The position numbers and the translations under genes were made by a program. This document shows, one piece after another, positions 44,701 through 58,069 of a stretch of 64,000 bases of DNA (positions within the stretch are counted from its first letter, which is position 1; every line of letters starts with the position of its first letter). Origin of the DNA: Omphalotus guepiniiformis (taxonomy: Eukaryota; Basidiomycota; Agaricomycetes; Agaricales; Omphalotaceae); assembly GCA_028554645.1 (NCBI GenBank), contig JAQOOI010000022.1, positions 310,001 to 374,000 on the forward strand, given 5' to 3'. A model generated the notes under the pieces. The model was not told the origin of the DNA. It worked only from the letters and a program-made list of their open reading frames with translations, and did no database searches.

Positions 44701-47700
44701 TTTAAAATTTACTCGTTTTTTCTGGCTTCATCAATCATTAACCTGGTACTTAGTGAAACGCCAATATATCTCAGCATATCTGCTGTTCGACATGAGGCAT
44801 GAGTCACCAACATTCTTCATGTCTTCGACAACTGACCCACGTACCAAGTAGTCTTCTATCATCCGGCTCACTATAATGAATGAAGGGATATGCTATCTAT
44901 GATACACCACCCGTTATTCGAGTTGACGGGACACTTTCATGCTATGTGCTTCGCTCCGGGAGGTTAGCATCAATCAACAATCGAAGGTTCTTTTTACCTC
45001 GATGACCGAGCGCGCCAAATCCAGTGCCAACGTAAGTAATACTGTAGCTCTCATGCCTCCGCGGGGAAGTTCGTACGACGGCCGTTCGAACCTACTTGAA
45101 TGGATGCACAAGTTTTCGGAAGACAAGGTGAACTCTTTACGTCCTGTTTATAAGCTATAACTCAAACTCAAACTATCGTATCGAAAGTCTAGAGATATTG
45201 AGATATGAAACCACTCTTCAGAACATACCATACCGATTGTCAACCTCTTCGACGCATTCGTTCCGCGGGTTCTTCAATCATGAATTGTTTTCGGTTCCTC
45301 GATGCCGATGTTCGGAGAAAAACTGATAGCGCGCGCGAACATAGCAGAGTCTCGGGAAAAAATCCTTGTGATGATCAGTCTTCGGCTTGTACATGGTGTG
45401 CTGGCGTTAGGTTCTTCTATCACTTCCAGTTCTTGTATAGATGATGAGATGTTAGTCTGTGGTCTCATATTCCCCGTCTATCCCGAAGTGCTGCTACTTA
45501 CCGATGCTTTCCACATGCAGCGTACAAACCTTCACCACGTTGAGCCCTTCCTCCTTCTGTCTGTTAGGCAAGGTAACCTAGGCTAGTCAATACAGCATTC
45601 ACTGACGGTTCGTTTTATTAATGCCACCGCTCCCGGTTTGATATGATTGTTCCTCATGCGCTATCTCTATTGTCAGTGTCATGTCGGCCGTAAATAATCG
45701 CACGCAGTGATCCTAGGAAATTCCCCACTACCGAGTCCCAGTCCGAGCTTAACCTTGACCTTGCCATTATCTTCACATCACTGTGAATAGAGTCTACGAA
45801 GGTCTTCCGTCTGTATTCATCACGTACCATCGCTTCCAGGATTCGGAGGAGAATTTGGGAGCATCACTGGTTCGATTTCTAAGTCTACATTGCCTCTGTG
45901 GGAGTCCAAATGTTTGCCAATGTGGGTTCTACCCTTAGTCTGCTTAAAAATGCATGCTGAGAAAATGATTAGGAAGCGAAAGAGTGCAAGACAAGTGTCC
46001 AATTATTGTAACGCCATTGCTCGGAAAACCAATGTGGTCCAGAATACTCTTCCCAGCGAGTCAATGCGGGCGCCACTCGTTCAACAGTGAATCTAAAGCT
46101 ACCATGTCTGTACGCTGCCGTCACGATATCATCTCTCTAAAAACTCGAGATGAAATTCCATAAAATGGGATTTGAACGGGACGGTTCCACGCATACGTGT
46201 CTACAACTTTCAGGATTACAGAGTGGTACGACTTCGAACTGCTACGATTTTATCCGATGTGACGTATGTATCTTTTCATAAAGCTTATACTGGTGTACAG
46301 TCTCTGGGTTTGAAGGTTAAGCGAGAGTTTTAACTAGGCATAGTCAATGACGCTCTCGGCCTATGCCGCTGGCGTCAGCACGAGACCACTTTCGATTTCC
46401 TCATCCCTAGCTAGTATCTGTGCTAGTCTCGAAAACGTACTGCCATCATGTCCCTAGGTGCCCTGAGCTACCCACTCAAGATGTGGATGGTACGAAATGG
46501 AAGCGGTTAAACGGGTGAGTTGTGATACTACCGATCCTTCGTGCATTCCACGTTAAAGTGATCTACCAGGAGACATGCCTGCAAACTCGGAGCATAGCAG
46601 GTAATTCATGGACAGAGAAGGACGGCGATCAAGTGCAAGTTGAAGGTCAATCCCGAATTATTCGGTCACTGGGCCCAATAGAGTCGGCAGTTCGCGAATC
46701 AACGCATTACTTACTAGTCGAGTCGAGGTTTCCAGCAGTTCCAACCCGATAGAAGATAAGGTGTTCGTGCTACTATGCACTTGATTTGACAGTGATGAGT
46801 TGATTCCGTACATCTGCTCCACTTTCTCCGTCAAGCGTACTCATTTGAGGAATCGGCCGAAGCAATATGAACCAGCAGTAGGTTCTCGTTTTAGAAACTC
46901 GTCGATACTTCGGAAGGGAGCGCTATCAACAAACGATGTTTCGTGGCGTAGGAAGGTACACTGATTCCAGAGTTAGTAGTATTACCTGCCTGTTTATGAA
47001 CTTGCCGAACTCTCCGAACGTTTCGTCGGAACAAGTGTCTTTTTGACCCACTTGAGCCCGCTTGTCATCGCTTCCTGCCGAACCTTTCGGGGATCTACAT
47101 ACAGCTGCAGGGTTCACATCAAGCACTGCAGCGACTGAGTTACGTGCAAGAACAATAATTTTTTGCCAGCTCCCCATTGTTCCACTATAACGAGCAGCAA
47201 GTTTTGGATACGTTGATCTCGTTAATCTTTTCCTTGACGTTGGAGCCTTACTTACGACGGATCAGGAAGTATCTGAATTGAAGTTGAGGCCTGAGGACTT
47301 GGAGCTCAGATTATATGTGGTCATTATAGGAACCTCGTAGTTTCTTGAACCGAGAATTATCCGTCTCTTCTGAAAGCAAAAGAGGCCAGAGAGTAACCTA
47401 AACATCTTTGACGTGTTACTTTCACGGTTGGCGCCAAAACTTGAAACGTGGAAGTCACGGTAGAACCAGGTGTTTGATCTGGTGCTAGTACGTTCGAAGA
47501 CGAAGAGTTGGGCAAACTTATTCATAAACAGCTCAGATGCGCTCGTACTCATGAATCAGACTGACAAACCACATATCACTGCTCTACTCACGATAATTTT
47601 AAGCCTTTGGCCACTCTTGATGGATGTGATTGGAGCAATAGGTCATGCCGATGCTGCAAATTGAAGAGTTTTAGCTCCTCATGAGAGTGTCTGGGCCCTA

Positions 47701-50700
47701 TGCAGACTTACACGGGTCAACCTCACGAAGAGAATGCATAAATTCGAGCCTTCCGATCCAATGCAGCGGAACTGGGTCACAGTACAGTGTCTAAGTTTTA
47801 TCGAACATCTTCCGAGTATCAAACAGCCTCCCTTCCCCTTCTGTTTCATATCAGGCCTTGTGGTCCAAGGAAGACGCTTCGCACCATCTGAGTCCAGAGC
47901 TGAATAGCTCGAGCTTTGCATCTTTCAAAGGTATCCCCACGCACCTAGGCTACCGCGATTTCCCGCCCAAGTGTTCGTACAGAATCGGGCCGACGGTACC
48001 TTTGCGAGCTCGGCCGTCAAGGTGACGTTATCGCTGAGAGCAAGTACCTAGACGTTGAAAATAACCACGAACTGTGCTTGCGCTGTATTCATACATGAAT
48101 GAGTTCGGTATGAACAGCTTTTCTCACTTACGAACTACCTCGTCCGCGTCGAGCGTACGTTGTCCTTCACGCGGTGTCGGTATCCTCATAACACATCGGG
48201 AAGGAGATTCCCGTCAGCCTGGCATCTTATCTCGTACATCAAACCTTAGATCCAAGCTCCAAACTCGGAGAGGAACAGAAGAACAGAACTGGTTCGTGTC
48301 GCCACCCCAGCCTGCCGGAAAGTTTTTCAACAAAGTTCAAGGTACTCAATCGAACTTACCAGTATATAGTCATTCATTTGCGAACCAAACCTTAACCTCT
48401 CAACAACTTGAAGTACCTTGCAGCCCTTCTTAATGGTACCAAATGCACAGACTGTTCACAAACGGGATTCGTCGTCCGTTTAGATAAGAAGGCCAGAAGG
48501 CAGGGCGACTCTTTACATGTAAATGGACAACTGAGCCAATGAGTGGGAGTGTTTTCTAATACAATGATCACACTCACAGAAGAATTGGAGACCAATTGCC
48601 AGTAGAGCAAATGTGAAACTAAATGGATATAACCCTTAGCCCCATCTGCCATGCCACGAGGATCAGGCAGACTCGAAAGAGGTATTGGTCGTCGAGTCAT
48701 AGACGGTGAGAAAATCAACCCAAGAGACAAGTGTGTATACTGTACATCCGCACTGGCACACGGCACGTCAGAGTCTCCCAACGAAGGTCTGATGACTTTT
48801 TTCACAATGAAGAAAAACCTTGCCGAACGACCAATTTGTCTTTCTCTGCTCGCTTCGAGAATAGGTGAAGGTTCCAAGATTGATGACACGCAAGAAGTAC
48901 ATGGAGGCACTGATTCTCCGTATCTTTCAAATTTGGACCACGCGTGAGATTGCTGTGAATGAACGATGAATTGGTTTGACAGACCGTCGCCGTATTTGAC
49001 TGCACTCTTCTCAGATTCCAGAGTAACAGCCTGAGTGGCAAAATATCAAGTAAGGCCACACAATGTCATCCCAAGGTGGTTATAGGCCTGTACTTGGCCT
49101 AGCAGGAAAGCTCCCGCGAAGTGCAAGAATGCATAGCTGTGGGCGCACTTCTGTGTACTAGGTTTAAGACGTCTTACGTGTTGATAGCGACCATCAAATC
49201 ACTGACCTTGACTATCTTCATAGTATTGATCTCCTTTAGCAAGCGTCAACATGACCCACAGGACGATTGTAGTATGTCGGCGAGATATCTCAATATGTCG
49301 GTTCCAACCATGCAGATTCGTGGGTGTTCAAAAACAAGTTGTACCACGGTAACGTTCACAAGGTGGCGTGCTTGCTAAATCCGAGTCTCTGGGACAGCTG
49401 TTCGCGGTCTAGAATGACTTGTTACACAAGCTAAGGCTTTTGTAGCGTGTCACTTTAATCATGGAGAAAATATGGTTACTTGAAAGGCAGAGACGCATCT
49501 ACGCTGGCAGATCCGCGGACGAACTGCATATCGTTTGCCTCAACGGCACGTTCGCAACAGTATAACATCTGAACCAAGGCCTATCGTATCCTAGACTCCC
49601 AGTAGTGAGCTAGATGATGTAGGATTTGGGTTCAACTTGCTGGTCTCCACATGACTCCAGACCTCCAGACTTCAGAGGTTGATCTTGGGGACTCAGAGCA
49701 GCTATTGCAGACTTCCTCCATGGCAAGGTCGGGGATCGCGGAAACGCCCGACGACTTCGGAATAAATTGTGGTCGGTGTTTTGAAGATATGTACATACTT
49801 AGCCCGAAACTGAAAACAGGACTGGTCATATATGCCCGATGTCCAGGTTAGCCACATGATGATGGAGCACTGCTTGCGACTAGATCATCCTCGCAATTCT
49901 CGTTCACATATTAACCCAGACGAGAGGAAGCACGCTGCACCCTTCTAGAGATGTGGTAAGGCAAACGTAAACCTGTAGTAGGATGCTCACCTCCGTGAAA
50001 GTGGAAATGAGACTTCGTACACTATTGTAACGCCGAGTTGCATGGGTTTATACCATCGTTGATCAGAGGATTAACTGCCGAGTCTTTCATTACATGGTTG
50101 ATATACTCCAGCACACGCCACAGAAGTCGTGTTGATTGCAGAAAGCAAGAAAACGAGACGAGACAGATCGTAACGCCGTTAGGTCTTAGGACCCAGCCTT
50201 TTACGTCGTAGTCAGTGAGGTCCACGAACATAGACTCGGACATGCAGGAATTGGAAGTCTTCTGAGTTTCCCGACTAAACAAAGGGCAATCTGAAATTCT
50301 CTCGCCATGAAGATTTCATTTATCCTGAGTTTGTATCTGCTGGGAAGGAACGTTTACTATTCAGCATGCATGTGCAATTTCCAGCTCACCTGCAGCGTAC
50401 CACTTGTACCAGAAGCCCTAACGTATCTGATCTCGTTATCGTAAAGTCGCGGAAGAAGCCTCAGGCCCATACAAAATGGATTAATTTATGAGGAGATAAA
50501 AATCAGCAATGCCTTCATATCTTTGCGTCGTCTAGACCAACGAAATCGACGTCGGGATAAGCCGATTGAATTATCGAAGCCTGGAGAGCTGTCACTTGGA
50601 ACTCGCGGACCACTGAGAGTCCTTGCGAAGAGGCATTTCTTGTGCTTTATTTTCCCCAAAGTTGGTCATAAAAAAGCAGAGAGACGACACTACTTATATG

Positions 50701-51226
50701 GAAGCGAATTAAATCAATTTACTCCAGAGTTACTTCAAAAATGCTCACCAGAACGTTATATTAAATAATCTCCAGTTTGTTGCAACATCAGATATGAAAA
50801 GAAGCAGATTTCAGCCAGTTCGCATGACATCCATAGGTGGCCATAGCGAAAAAGAAGAAGAAAACAGTCAACGAGGTCGGAAGGCCTTGACTTGGCTGTG
50901 GCACATGTACAGTGGGCGGGGGATTTCCATCAATTCGCGTCCTGTGTGCCGCCGGTACGTGTTTATTTACAGTTGTTGATTCTCGAAGACAATGGCGTTA
51001 CTATTAGACACGTGGACGTGTGCGAAAAAAATTGCATCCGCTTTGTGCCCAGGGTTACTCAGGGGCTCTGCCTTGCTCTACCTGCGCGCTAAATCCTCAT
51101 CTCCAGTCCTTAATATTCTCCTTGTAGCTTGTCTCTTCTCCTAATCGCTGAGGGTAACGAGCTTTCCGTCTATCTGGCCGTTGCTCTCTCTGGAAGTAAC
51201 CGCTTTCCCTACACCCCTGTCGCCCC

Positions 51227-52707
51227 ATGAAAGGTTCGCCGACAATGGTTCATACCGGTAAATCGAAGGATGTTGAGGAGGCGGGAAAAGAAAAACCTAC
51301 AGTCGATGAAGGAGTAGAACTTGAGAAGGGGGAGGCAGAGGTGAAGGTGAGTAATCAGGCGGAACAAAGTAACGCCTTCTTTTTTTAACCTGGTTCTGGT
51401 TTCCAGACTGCGACTCGAACATCTCCCAGAAAAAGGCAGAGAATAGTTGCTACAAGGCCTATGACACGCTCGTTAGCTGGTCGTCCAATTAAACGAAGAA
51501 TACGGGAGGACAACGCCCTTGATCCTTTGAATCAAGCGGAATCGCCTTCCAAGAAACCTAAATTGACTCGTAAACGATCAACCAGAAAAGAGCCATCTGA
51601 AGACTCCACAGAAAAGTCTGCACATCGGCAGCTTTCTAATTCGCCACATTCAGAGGACGGTCGTTCCAATGAAACGCCATCAAATAATGCCGGCGCCAGC
51701 TCAAGTTTACCAATTGAATCTTCCACTACACCTGAACCTTCTTCGTCAAAACCAAATATCGCTGAACGAATAGGTACTACGAGAGTGATGAGGGCAACTC
51801 TTCCTACTCCTGTACCTAATCTAACGAAGAAAAGTCGGGGTCGACGCGTACCTATAAGGACAGGGGCGGAGGAAATCTCCGGAGACACTCCGAAGGACAA
51901 ACGATCTTACGTCTGTTCTGTTGAAGGATGCGGTAAATGCTTTCATCGAGGAGAGCATCTCAAGAGACACATTCGTTCTATCCATACTCATGAAAAGCGT
52001 GAGTCGTTGCTCGCTTTTCCGGTCATCTTTTCTCACCCGCAATTGTTTCCTTTTCAGCCTTTAAATGCACATACCCTGACTGCGAGAAAAATTTTAACCG
52101 GCACGATAATCTTCTCCAGCATATCAAAGTCCATAAACAAACACCGAGTGTTAAAAAGAAGTCCACGTCTATTGCGGATGATGATGAAGAGGAAGATGAA
52201 AGCTCGGATGAAGCATCGGCTGTCAACAATCTTCTCTCTCTTTCGGGTTCAGCAAATTCGTTGAAAGCTTCACCCACGCTCCTCCATCCTAATTCGGGTG
52301 GCAACGTTCAATCGCCCCTGTCCTCCTCCGCCACTTTAGCTGCAAGTACTTCCGACCTGCTGTCACCCCTCCGTAGAGCGTACACTCAGATGAGCAGCTA
52401 CTCCACCCTTTCTGGTGCCACGTCGTACGAGTCATCGGCCGACGCTAGCACATTCGCCTCCAACATGTCCATGTCCTCCTTGCGCACGAACATCAATGTT
52501 TCGTCACTGCGCACAGAGGTTCCCGATAATTCATGCGCAGCCGAGTCTCCGAAACTCGGACTACATGCCTCTGAGCCGGGTTCAAAGTTCACGCACCCCC
52601 CGGACATGATGTTCCTAGAACGCACTTCGTTCCAGGCAACTCCTAGTGTTACTGCTCATCCGATGGCGCTGAGGCCAATAACGACAGAACAAGACTGGAA
52701 ATCATAA
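51227..52707 (+). CDS. C2H2 zinc finger transcription factor, Msn2/4-like pair of fingers (paralogue B)
   Basis: Three exons (51227-51346, 51407-51998, 52058-52707) give about 453 residues. The N-terminal half is charged, with basic stretches such as SPRKRQRIV and KKPKLTRKRSTRK that could be nuclear localisation signals. The patch TPVPNLTKKSRGRRVP is nearly identical to that of the 35.4-38.5 kb gene. Finger 1 (CSVEGCGKCFHRGEHLKRHI) and finger 2 (CTYPDCEKNFNRHDNLLQH) follow, with the linker HTHEKP split by an intron at the same codon and phase as in the paralogue. Unlike paralogue A, about 180 residues follow the fingers: an acidic DDDEEEDESSDE run and a Ser/Thr/Leu-rich tail. Expected to be a nuclear DNA-binding regulator; targets unknown. 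The start at 51227 gives an intact first exon with a clean GT-AG join. Confidence 0.92.
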
Positions 52708-53699
52708 TGCATGTATTTCGTGGATGCGAAGTAATAGGTGCAACGCCTGATTCAAATTCGTGGACAGTGTACACAACGTGGTTTTATAAGTGTACCTTTG
52801 ATTCCATTTGTTCTTAATTCTTCATGAGCATATATTCTTTCTTCTCATCTTGTCTTTCTTTATACCATGCTTTCTTTCTTCATCTTTGTAATGTATTTCT
52901 CTTCTTTTATTACGCCTCCTCAGTGCATTGCGTTGTTCTCTGTTCATAAGTTACGTATACTTTGTCGTGCTTTCCGCTTATGTTCGTTACTAAGACGCTA
53001 CTCTTTTTTTCTTTCTGACTTGCTGCTAACGCTCAGACTGTCATTATTAGGAAATTCTTTAAAGGTACACCTATCCATAGCGTTGTATGCTCTTTGAATC
53101 CCCCACTCGTTTCAAAATTTGCTTACTTTGTGTAGTTCTCACTCATTTTACTCTACGTACTATCTAGTCCCGACTCTCCTCCAAAACCTATGTACTTCGT
53201 TATATGACAGTCCTTACTCAGATGACTATCTTCCCCGCGTCTCCGCGTCATTGAGGTTCTCTGGTTCCGCGACGTGGAAAGGGTAGTTGAAATGTGTAAT
53301 TGTACTCAGGGGGGGATAGGGGACGCCCCATGGGCCGAAGATTGTAGATTTTCTTCGGCGAACGCCTACTGAGCTGACAATAGGAGCAAGGCGACTCAAA
53401 CGAGATGCAGCTTTGACCTTCCCCGGATACGGCTAGGGGTTCTCCCCATAGTGTTGAAATTCAAATCCAAAGTGTGGAGACTGTGGAGTGCTCGGTTTTA
53501 AATGCATTATCTACGCCGGATACCCTATTTACATACATAGTTGTGTATAATTGATATTTATTCGTATCATAATCAAAAGCAGAAAGAAATTGTCAAAAGC
53601 GGTTCGAAGAAACAGAGATAATGTTATTCAGAAACATAACCAACGACACGACACGGGTCACTAGAAACAAACCAGCCACCAAACTTCCACTTTAACCCT
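52708..53699. other. Convergent 3' region of C2H2 paralogue B and Zn2Cys6 factor
   Basis: T-rich sequence from 52780 to 53060 is probably 3' UTR. The minus-strand Zn2Cys6 gene ends at 53700. No coding segment was recognised. Confidence 0.45.
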
Positions 53700-56600
53700 T
53701 CAAAACCCAAGCTGCTCAACAAAACTCTGCCACGTCGCATCCAAAATCGGAGCTCCCGCAGACGGCGGTGCAGCAAATCCCATCCCGCTCACCCCCATCC
53801 CCATCCCCATCCCCATCCCCATCCCCATACCCATACCCATACCCATACCCATCCCCATTCCTCCCATGCCCAAAGGAGAATTCATCGGCCCATTCAAATC
53901 ACTGAACCCTCCCAACCCACCAAGTCCATTCTGGGACGGAGAAAATACCCCAGACCCAGACGAAGGAGATTGTCCATACATCCCACCACCAACCATCTCA
54001 CTCATTTCCTCCATATCAACACCCATATCATTCATATCCTCGTCTTCAAACCGAACGCCAGACATGCGCTCCGGGTTCGTGCCAGGGGAGTCATTCGCAT
54101 TCGTCGTTGTTGCTGTTGTCGTTGTGGCTGTCGTTGTGGCTGTCGTTGTCGACATCGCGTTGGGGTTCGCATTAAGTGTAGGTGAGGAAGCAGAACCTGA
54201 CGTAGACGTAGACGTAGACGCAGTTTCTTCATTAGAACCACCACGTTCACGCCTAAAAATCGCAGTATACGGCTCGACAGCCACATCCGACGAATCACAA
54301 AAGTTAAACTCTGCCCCATTGAGATTCAACGTCATATTCCGCATATCCTGCGCAATCGTAGGGTGCATCTTCTGCGCAGCGAGGTGCATCTGGAACATAT
54401 TGGGGTTGGCGTTGGGGTTGTTGGCGGGGATGGTGGGGGACGCGGATGTATTGGAAGGTCCGGGTTGTGGAGGGAATGCTTGTGTAGGGCATGGTGGAGA
54501 TGTACATGTCGAAGAAGCGGGTGTACTGATCGTGCTCCCATTATTCGAAGAGGAACAGCAACCATTGCTACTCGAACTGCTGGGGCTGCTACCATCACTA
54601 GTAGTAGGCTGGTGGGTACCACCAACACTGCGTTTTCCATGATCGCCAAGTTCTGCTTCTGATCTCGAAATGAGATGCGTCCGACCACCCAACCTATCAA
54701 GTTCCTCAGGGTCAAGCTTCAAATTACTCTGATGAAACTCTGATGCGTTGTCCGTTTGATCTACGGCTTCTTGGGCTTTTCCACGTAGGTTCGCTATCGT
54801 ATCCTGCACGGAAGCCAAAACGTTAACGAAAAGGGCGAAGCGATTTATGAATATCAGGGAGACGACACTCACAGCAATATTAGCAGCAGATTTACACAAC
54901 GGAGCAGCATTCTCAAATAACTTCGTAGCCACCTCAAGCTCCTCCAAAGACGGTTTGGTCATCTTCGACGTAGGCGCACGAGTTACCAATATACACATGA
55001 CGATCTATACACACAAAAAAGGGTGCCCTTAGTAACAAAACCTCTCAGCAATACAGAAATGAAATGACAACGTACAGCAGCACTAAGCGCCTGACTCCAA
55101 GCTAAATTATACCTCGAAAGCAATTGCGGTACATTCAACCAAGCAATCTTCAACCCTTCAATCAACCTCCATGCCGAACGATAAGTCGCCATAACAGATG
55201 GAATGTACTTGTGATTCGTCAAATCATTAGGTGAATCTTGAAGCGCCTGCGCAAAATACGCTCGGTGTAGATTAAGTAGGGCTAGAAAAAAAAAGACGCA
55301 GTCAACAAATTTTGATCATTCTTCCAGGAAAGCCCCCGAGAACAAACTCAGAGAACTCACTGCTCTCTTTATAACACAAAACAATAAACCTCTGCATATA
55401 AACCTCAGGTTTAAGCTGCGGTTCCACAGTCGTACACCTAACTCTTAGGCCCAGCGGGACAGGAAAATCACGAATCTTACGATCAAACTCGACAATAGTG
55501 CTATAAGATGGGGATTTGCAAGCAAATGCAGATTCCATGATGATATGCATGAATGCGGTGTACTGCCATGTCCAAGAGTGGACTGTCAAAAAAAAAAGGG
55601 AGAGTCAGCCACGAATTCAAATCGAAATCGCAACGAGCGAATAGAAGAACCACGTACACCCAGTCTCCCTCTGTCCATCTACATTGACAATCTCCTCTGT
55701 ATCCTTTGGGAAGGGGCAGTCAATATATACACGGGACAATGTTGGTGGGCGGCCGTAGTGGAAGCTCTGCGGGATGTGAAAACAAAATCGGAATCGGGTC
55801 AATACACGCTGAGGCCTGAGGAGGGAGGAACCAAATTACGCACCAACCAAGTGTCAACCGTAAATACTTGCCAGAAGACACGATACCTCCGTTGTTGCAT
55901 GTCTTCTGAGAGTTTGAACCTTGAGCTGTCGAGGTCTAGATGTACAGAGTATCAGCTCCGCGGTCATTCAAGATTCAAAAAAAAAAAAAAACGATACGCA
56001 CGTAACCCAATCTACACCAACGCAAAACGCAAAAAACCAAAAAAAACCCATAAGCACAACATCCCACCCAACACAAAACCCAGACCAAGCAACACCAGTA
56101 ACTCACACTAACACCCAACCTAACAGCACTCCCCGCAACCCCCCACGCACTCTCACTCCCCAAACTCTCCCAATCACTAAACTCCAAAAACTGCGCCATA
56201 TGTACACAAGTCTGTATAGCCTTCAACGTCGTATTCCTAAAAAGCGGATCAACATTCAACGCCGCGCGGGCTAGGTAAAAGTATTCTCGAGCTTCGACGG
56301 AGTAGGAGGGTCGTTCGGGGTCGTAGAGAGCTGCGAGGGCGAAGACTATGAAGAGGAGGGCGAGGGAGTGGTGGCATTGGACTGATGAGAAGGATCTGTA
56401 GGAGAGGAGGATGGGATGGGATGGGAAGGAAGGAAGGAGGTGAGTGAGTGAGTGGTGGTTGGGGGGAGGGAGGGTAGGAAAAGGTGGATGGGAAACGCAC
56501 TCTGCTCGATATACACACGAGAGAATCTCATCGAATAGTTCTGTTCGAGGGATGGGAGTGTACATATTCAAAACGATTAATATTCTTTTGAGTGACTAGA

Positions 56601-57730
56601 TTTTGGGAAGGGGGAGGAAGGGGGAAAAAACATACATATACCCATGTCCCAAATAAACCTCGCACAAATGAATCGCTTCAGATAGAGGTGGAAGTAGGCT
56701 AAAAACCTCAAGCCCAAGCGAGGTATCAGATTCGTTCGAGTCGGCTCGACACGACGATTCAATGATTTTTTTAGATAAACGAGGTAAATCGGATGTCGAA
56801 TGACGAGGGGGTCTCGAAAGGGCCTGGATATACACATATAACATCAGCTGGGATCATTCATTACGATTCGGATAGAGGGAACGGAACCTACACGTATGAG
56901 GTACTGTTAGATGACGGGAGATTAGCTTGCAGTAACCAAAGGACAAGGCAAAAAATCAACAAACACACCTCAGACCTAGCAGTCTTTCCCAAAAAACTAC
57001 TCTCCCCATTCGCACCAATACTCAACGTCCCAAACGCATCAACCAAATTCTCATCCTCCGCAGGCGCACCAGCCCCACCAGAAGCCGGCCTGGGTTGTCC
57101 AAACGACGTTGGCGACGGTAAACTCGAATCTGTCGAATTTGTAGCTCCGCCGGCGCCGTTGGTATTTGTTCCACGGAGCGATGCGGGTGCATTTACTGAA
57201 AATCCAGGTGCTTTAAGCTGCAAAAGGTCGGATCGTAGTAGAGGATGAGATTCTTCCGATACTTGAGATTGAACAGCACGTAATGCATTTTCTAATTCGC
57301 GTATCCGTGAACAGAGATGATCAATACGGTCGTGGAGTTCTTCGGTGTTGGCTAGGACGAGTCGGTTGCCTTTGCCTGCTGTTAATGAGCCTGGAAGGAA
57401 GGTTTTGGTGGTCAGGATGAAATGAATGAATGAATTTCCAGTTGTTGGATACGAATTTACTCGCCGTCTGGACAGATCGCTCCACATCCTCTAGAGACGC
57501 ATTTCTCGCAGGGTACCTGAGGAAATTAAGTTTCGTATACAACAGAAAGACAGCAAATACTCACCTTCTTGTCGCAACGTAGCTTGAGTCTCCTACATTC
57601 AGCGCACGAGGTAGGTCTGGGTATATATATCCCCGTGGTTAGTAGATGTATATCATACATACCTGTCAACTCACACTCGACCTGGTCTCCGACGTGCCTT
57701 CGGGTCCTTGTCCTTCTCTTTCTCCTTCAT
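53700..57730 (-). CDS. Zn2Cys6 fungal-specific transcription factor
   Basis: About a dozen exons on the minus strand. The start at 57730 (MKEKEKDKDPKARRRPG) leads to the zinc cluster CAECRRLKLRC, then CEKC and C-G-A-I-C, split by an intron after the Lys pair. The next intron uses a GC donor (GACG|GCGAGT) and joins to LTAGKGNRLVLANTEELHD, a coiled-coil dimerisation helix. The fungal transcription factor middle region follows in pieces: LSEAIHLCEVYLGHG (about 56650), YTPIPRTELFDEIL (about 56540), AREYFYLARAALNVDPLF (about 56250), RRYRVFWQVFTVDTWC (about 55880) and FHYGRPPTLSRVYIDCPFP (about 55720). Further exons include IVEFDRKIRDFPVP and LAWSQALSA. The last exon is low complexity with a Gly-Met repeat and ends SFVEQLGF at 53700. 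It is a nuclear regulator. The GKGNRLVLANTEELH signature is typical of a conserved basidiomycete subgroup whose targets I do not know. Confidence 0.9.
53791..53862 (-). repeat. Hexanucleotide microsatellite coding Gly-Met
   Basis: About twelve units of CCCATC/CCCATA on the plus strand read as (GGx ATG) on the coding strand, giving an uninterrupted Gly-Met dipeptide run near the C-terminus of the Zn2Cys6 factor. The units fall into two blocks, CCCATC then CCCATA, which suggests stepwise slippage. Confidence 0.9.
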
Positions 57731-58069
57731 TCCAATTAGACGACGTGAGGGTACGAGATAGAAATTATTCAGAGGGTCCTCTAGGCTCTATGCTTTGTAA
57801 GAGCCTCTGAAATTGAATTTTAAAATGAGGTAGTTGATCCGCAAACTTGGCGCTGAATAATCCGGTTATAAAGGCTTAATGTGTTGGGCCTATATGCTCA
57901 GCCTGCAGGGTTACTGGACCAGGGAATTGTCTGGAAGGAAGGGTTTGATCTGTTGGAGAGGAAAAGGTGCATTTGGCGCTTAGCAGACGATTTGTTGTGC
58001 ATCAGACCGTGACGCCTCGCCCCTCGCAAATCATTTCGCACGCCGTTCCTTGTGTTTTCCATCGATATC
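57731..58069. promoter_or_regulatory. Divergent promoter region of Zn2Cys6 factor and LTO1
   Basis: This 339-bp spacer lies between outward-facing start codons (57730 - and 58070 +). I see no clear TATA box on either side. No coding signal was seen. Confidence 0.5.

Larger units (their letters stand above)
38496..51226. other. 12.7-kb gene-poor spacer between the C2H2 paralogues
   Basis: I find no recognisable protein family across this stretch. The first 700 bp are probably the leader and promoter of paralogue A. Open frames are short, lie on both strands and rarely reach 150 codons. No reverse transcriptase, transposase or terminal repeats were recognised by eye. Two local features are listed separately: a Cys-rich exon-like segment near 39.5 kb and imperfect 152-bp repeats near 41.5 kb. 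The rest may be old decayed DNA or long regulatory sequence. Confidence 0.45.

Noticed and set aside
53866..54662. Plus-strand frames up to 258 codons opposite the Zn2Cys6 last exon
   Set aside because: They are shadows of the minus-strand exon; they carry reverse translations of the Gly-Met, Ser and Thr tracts.
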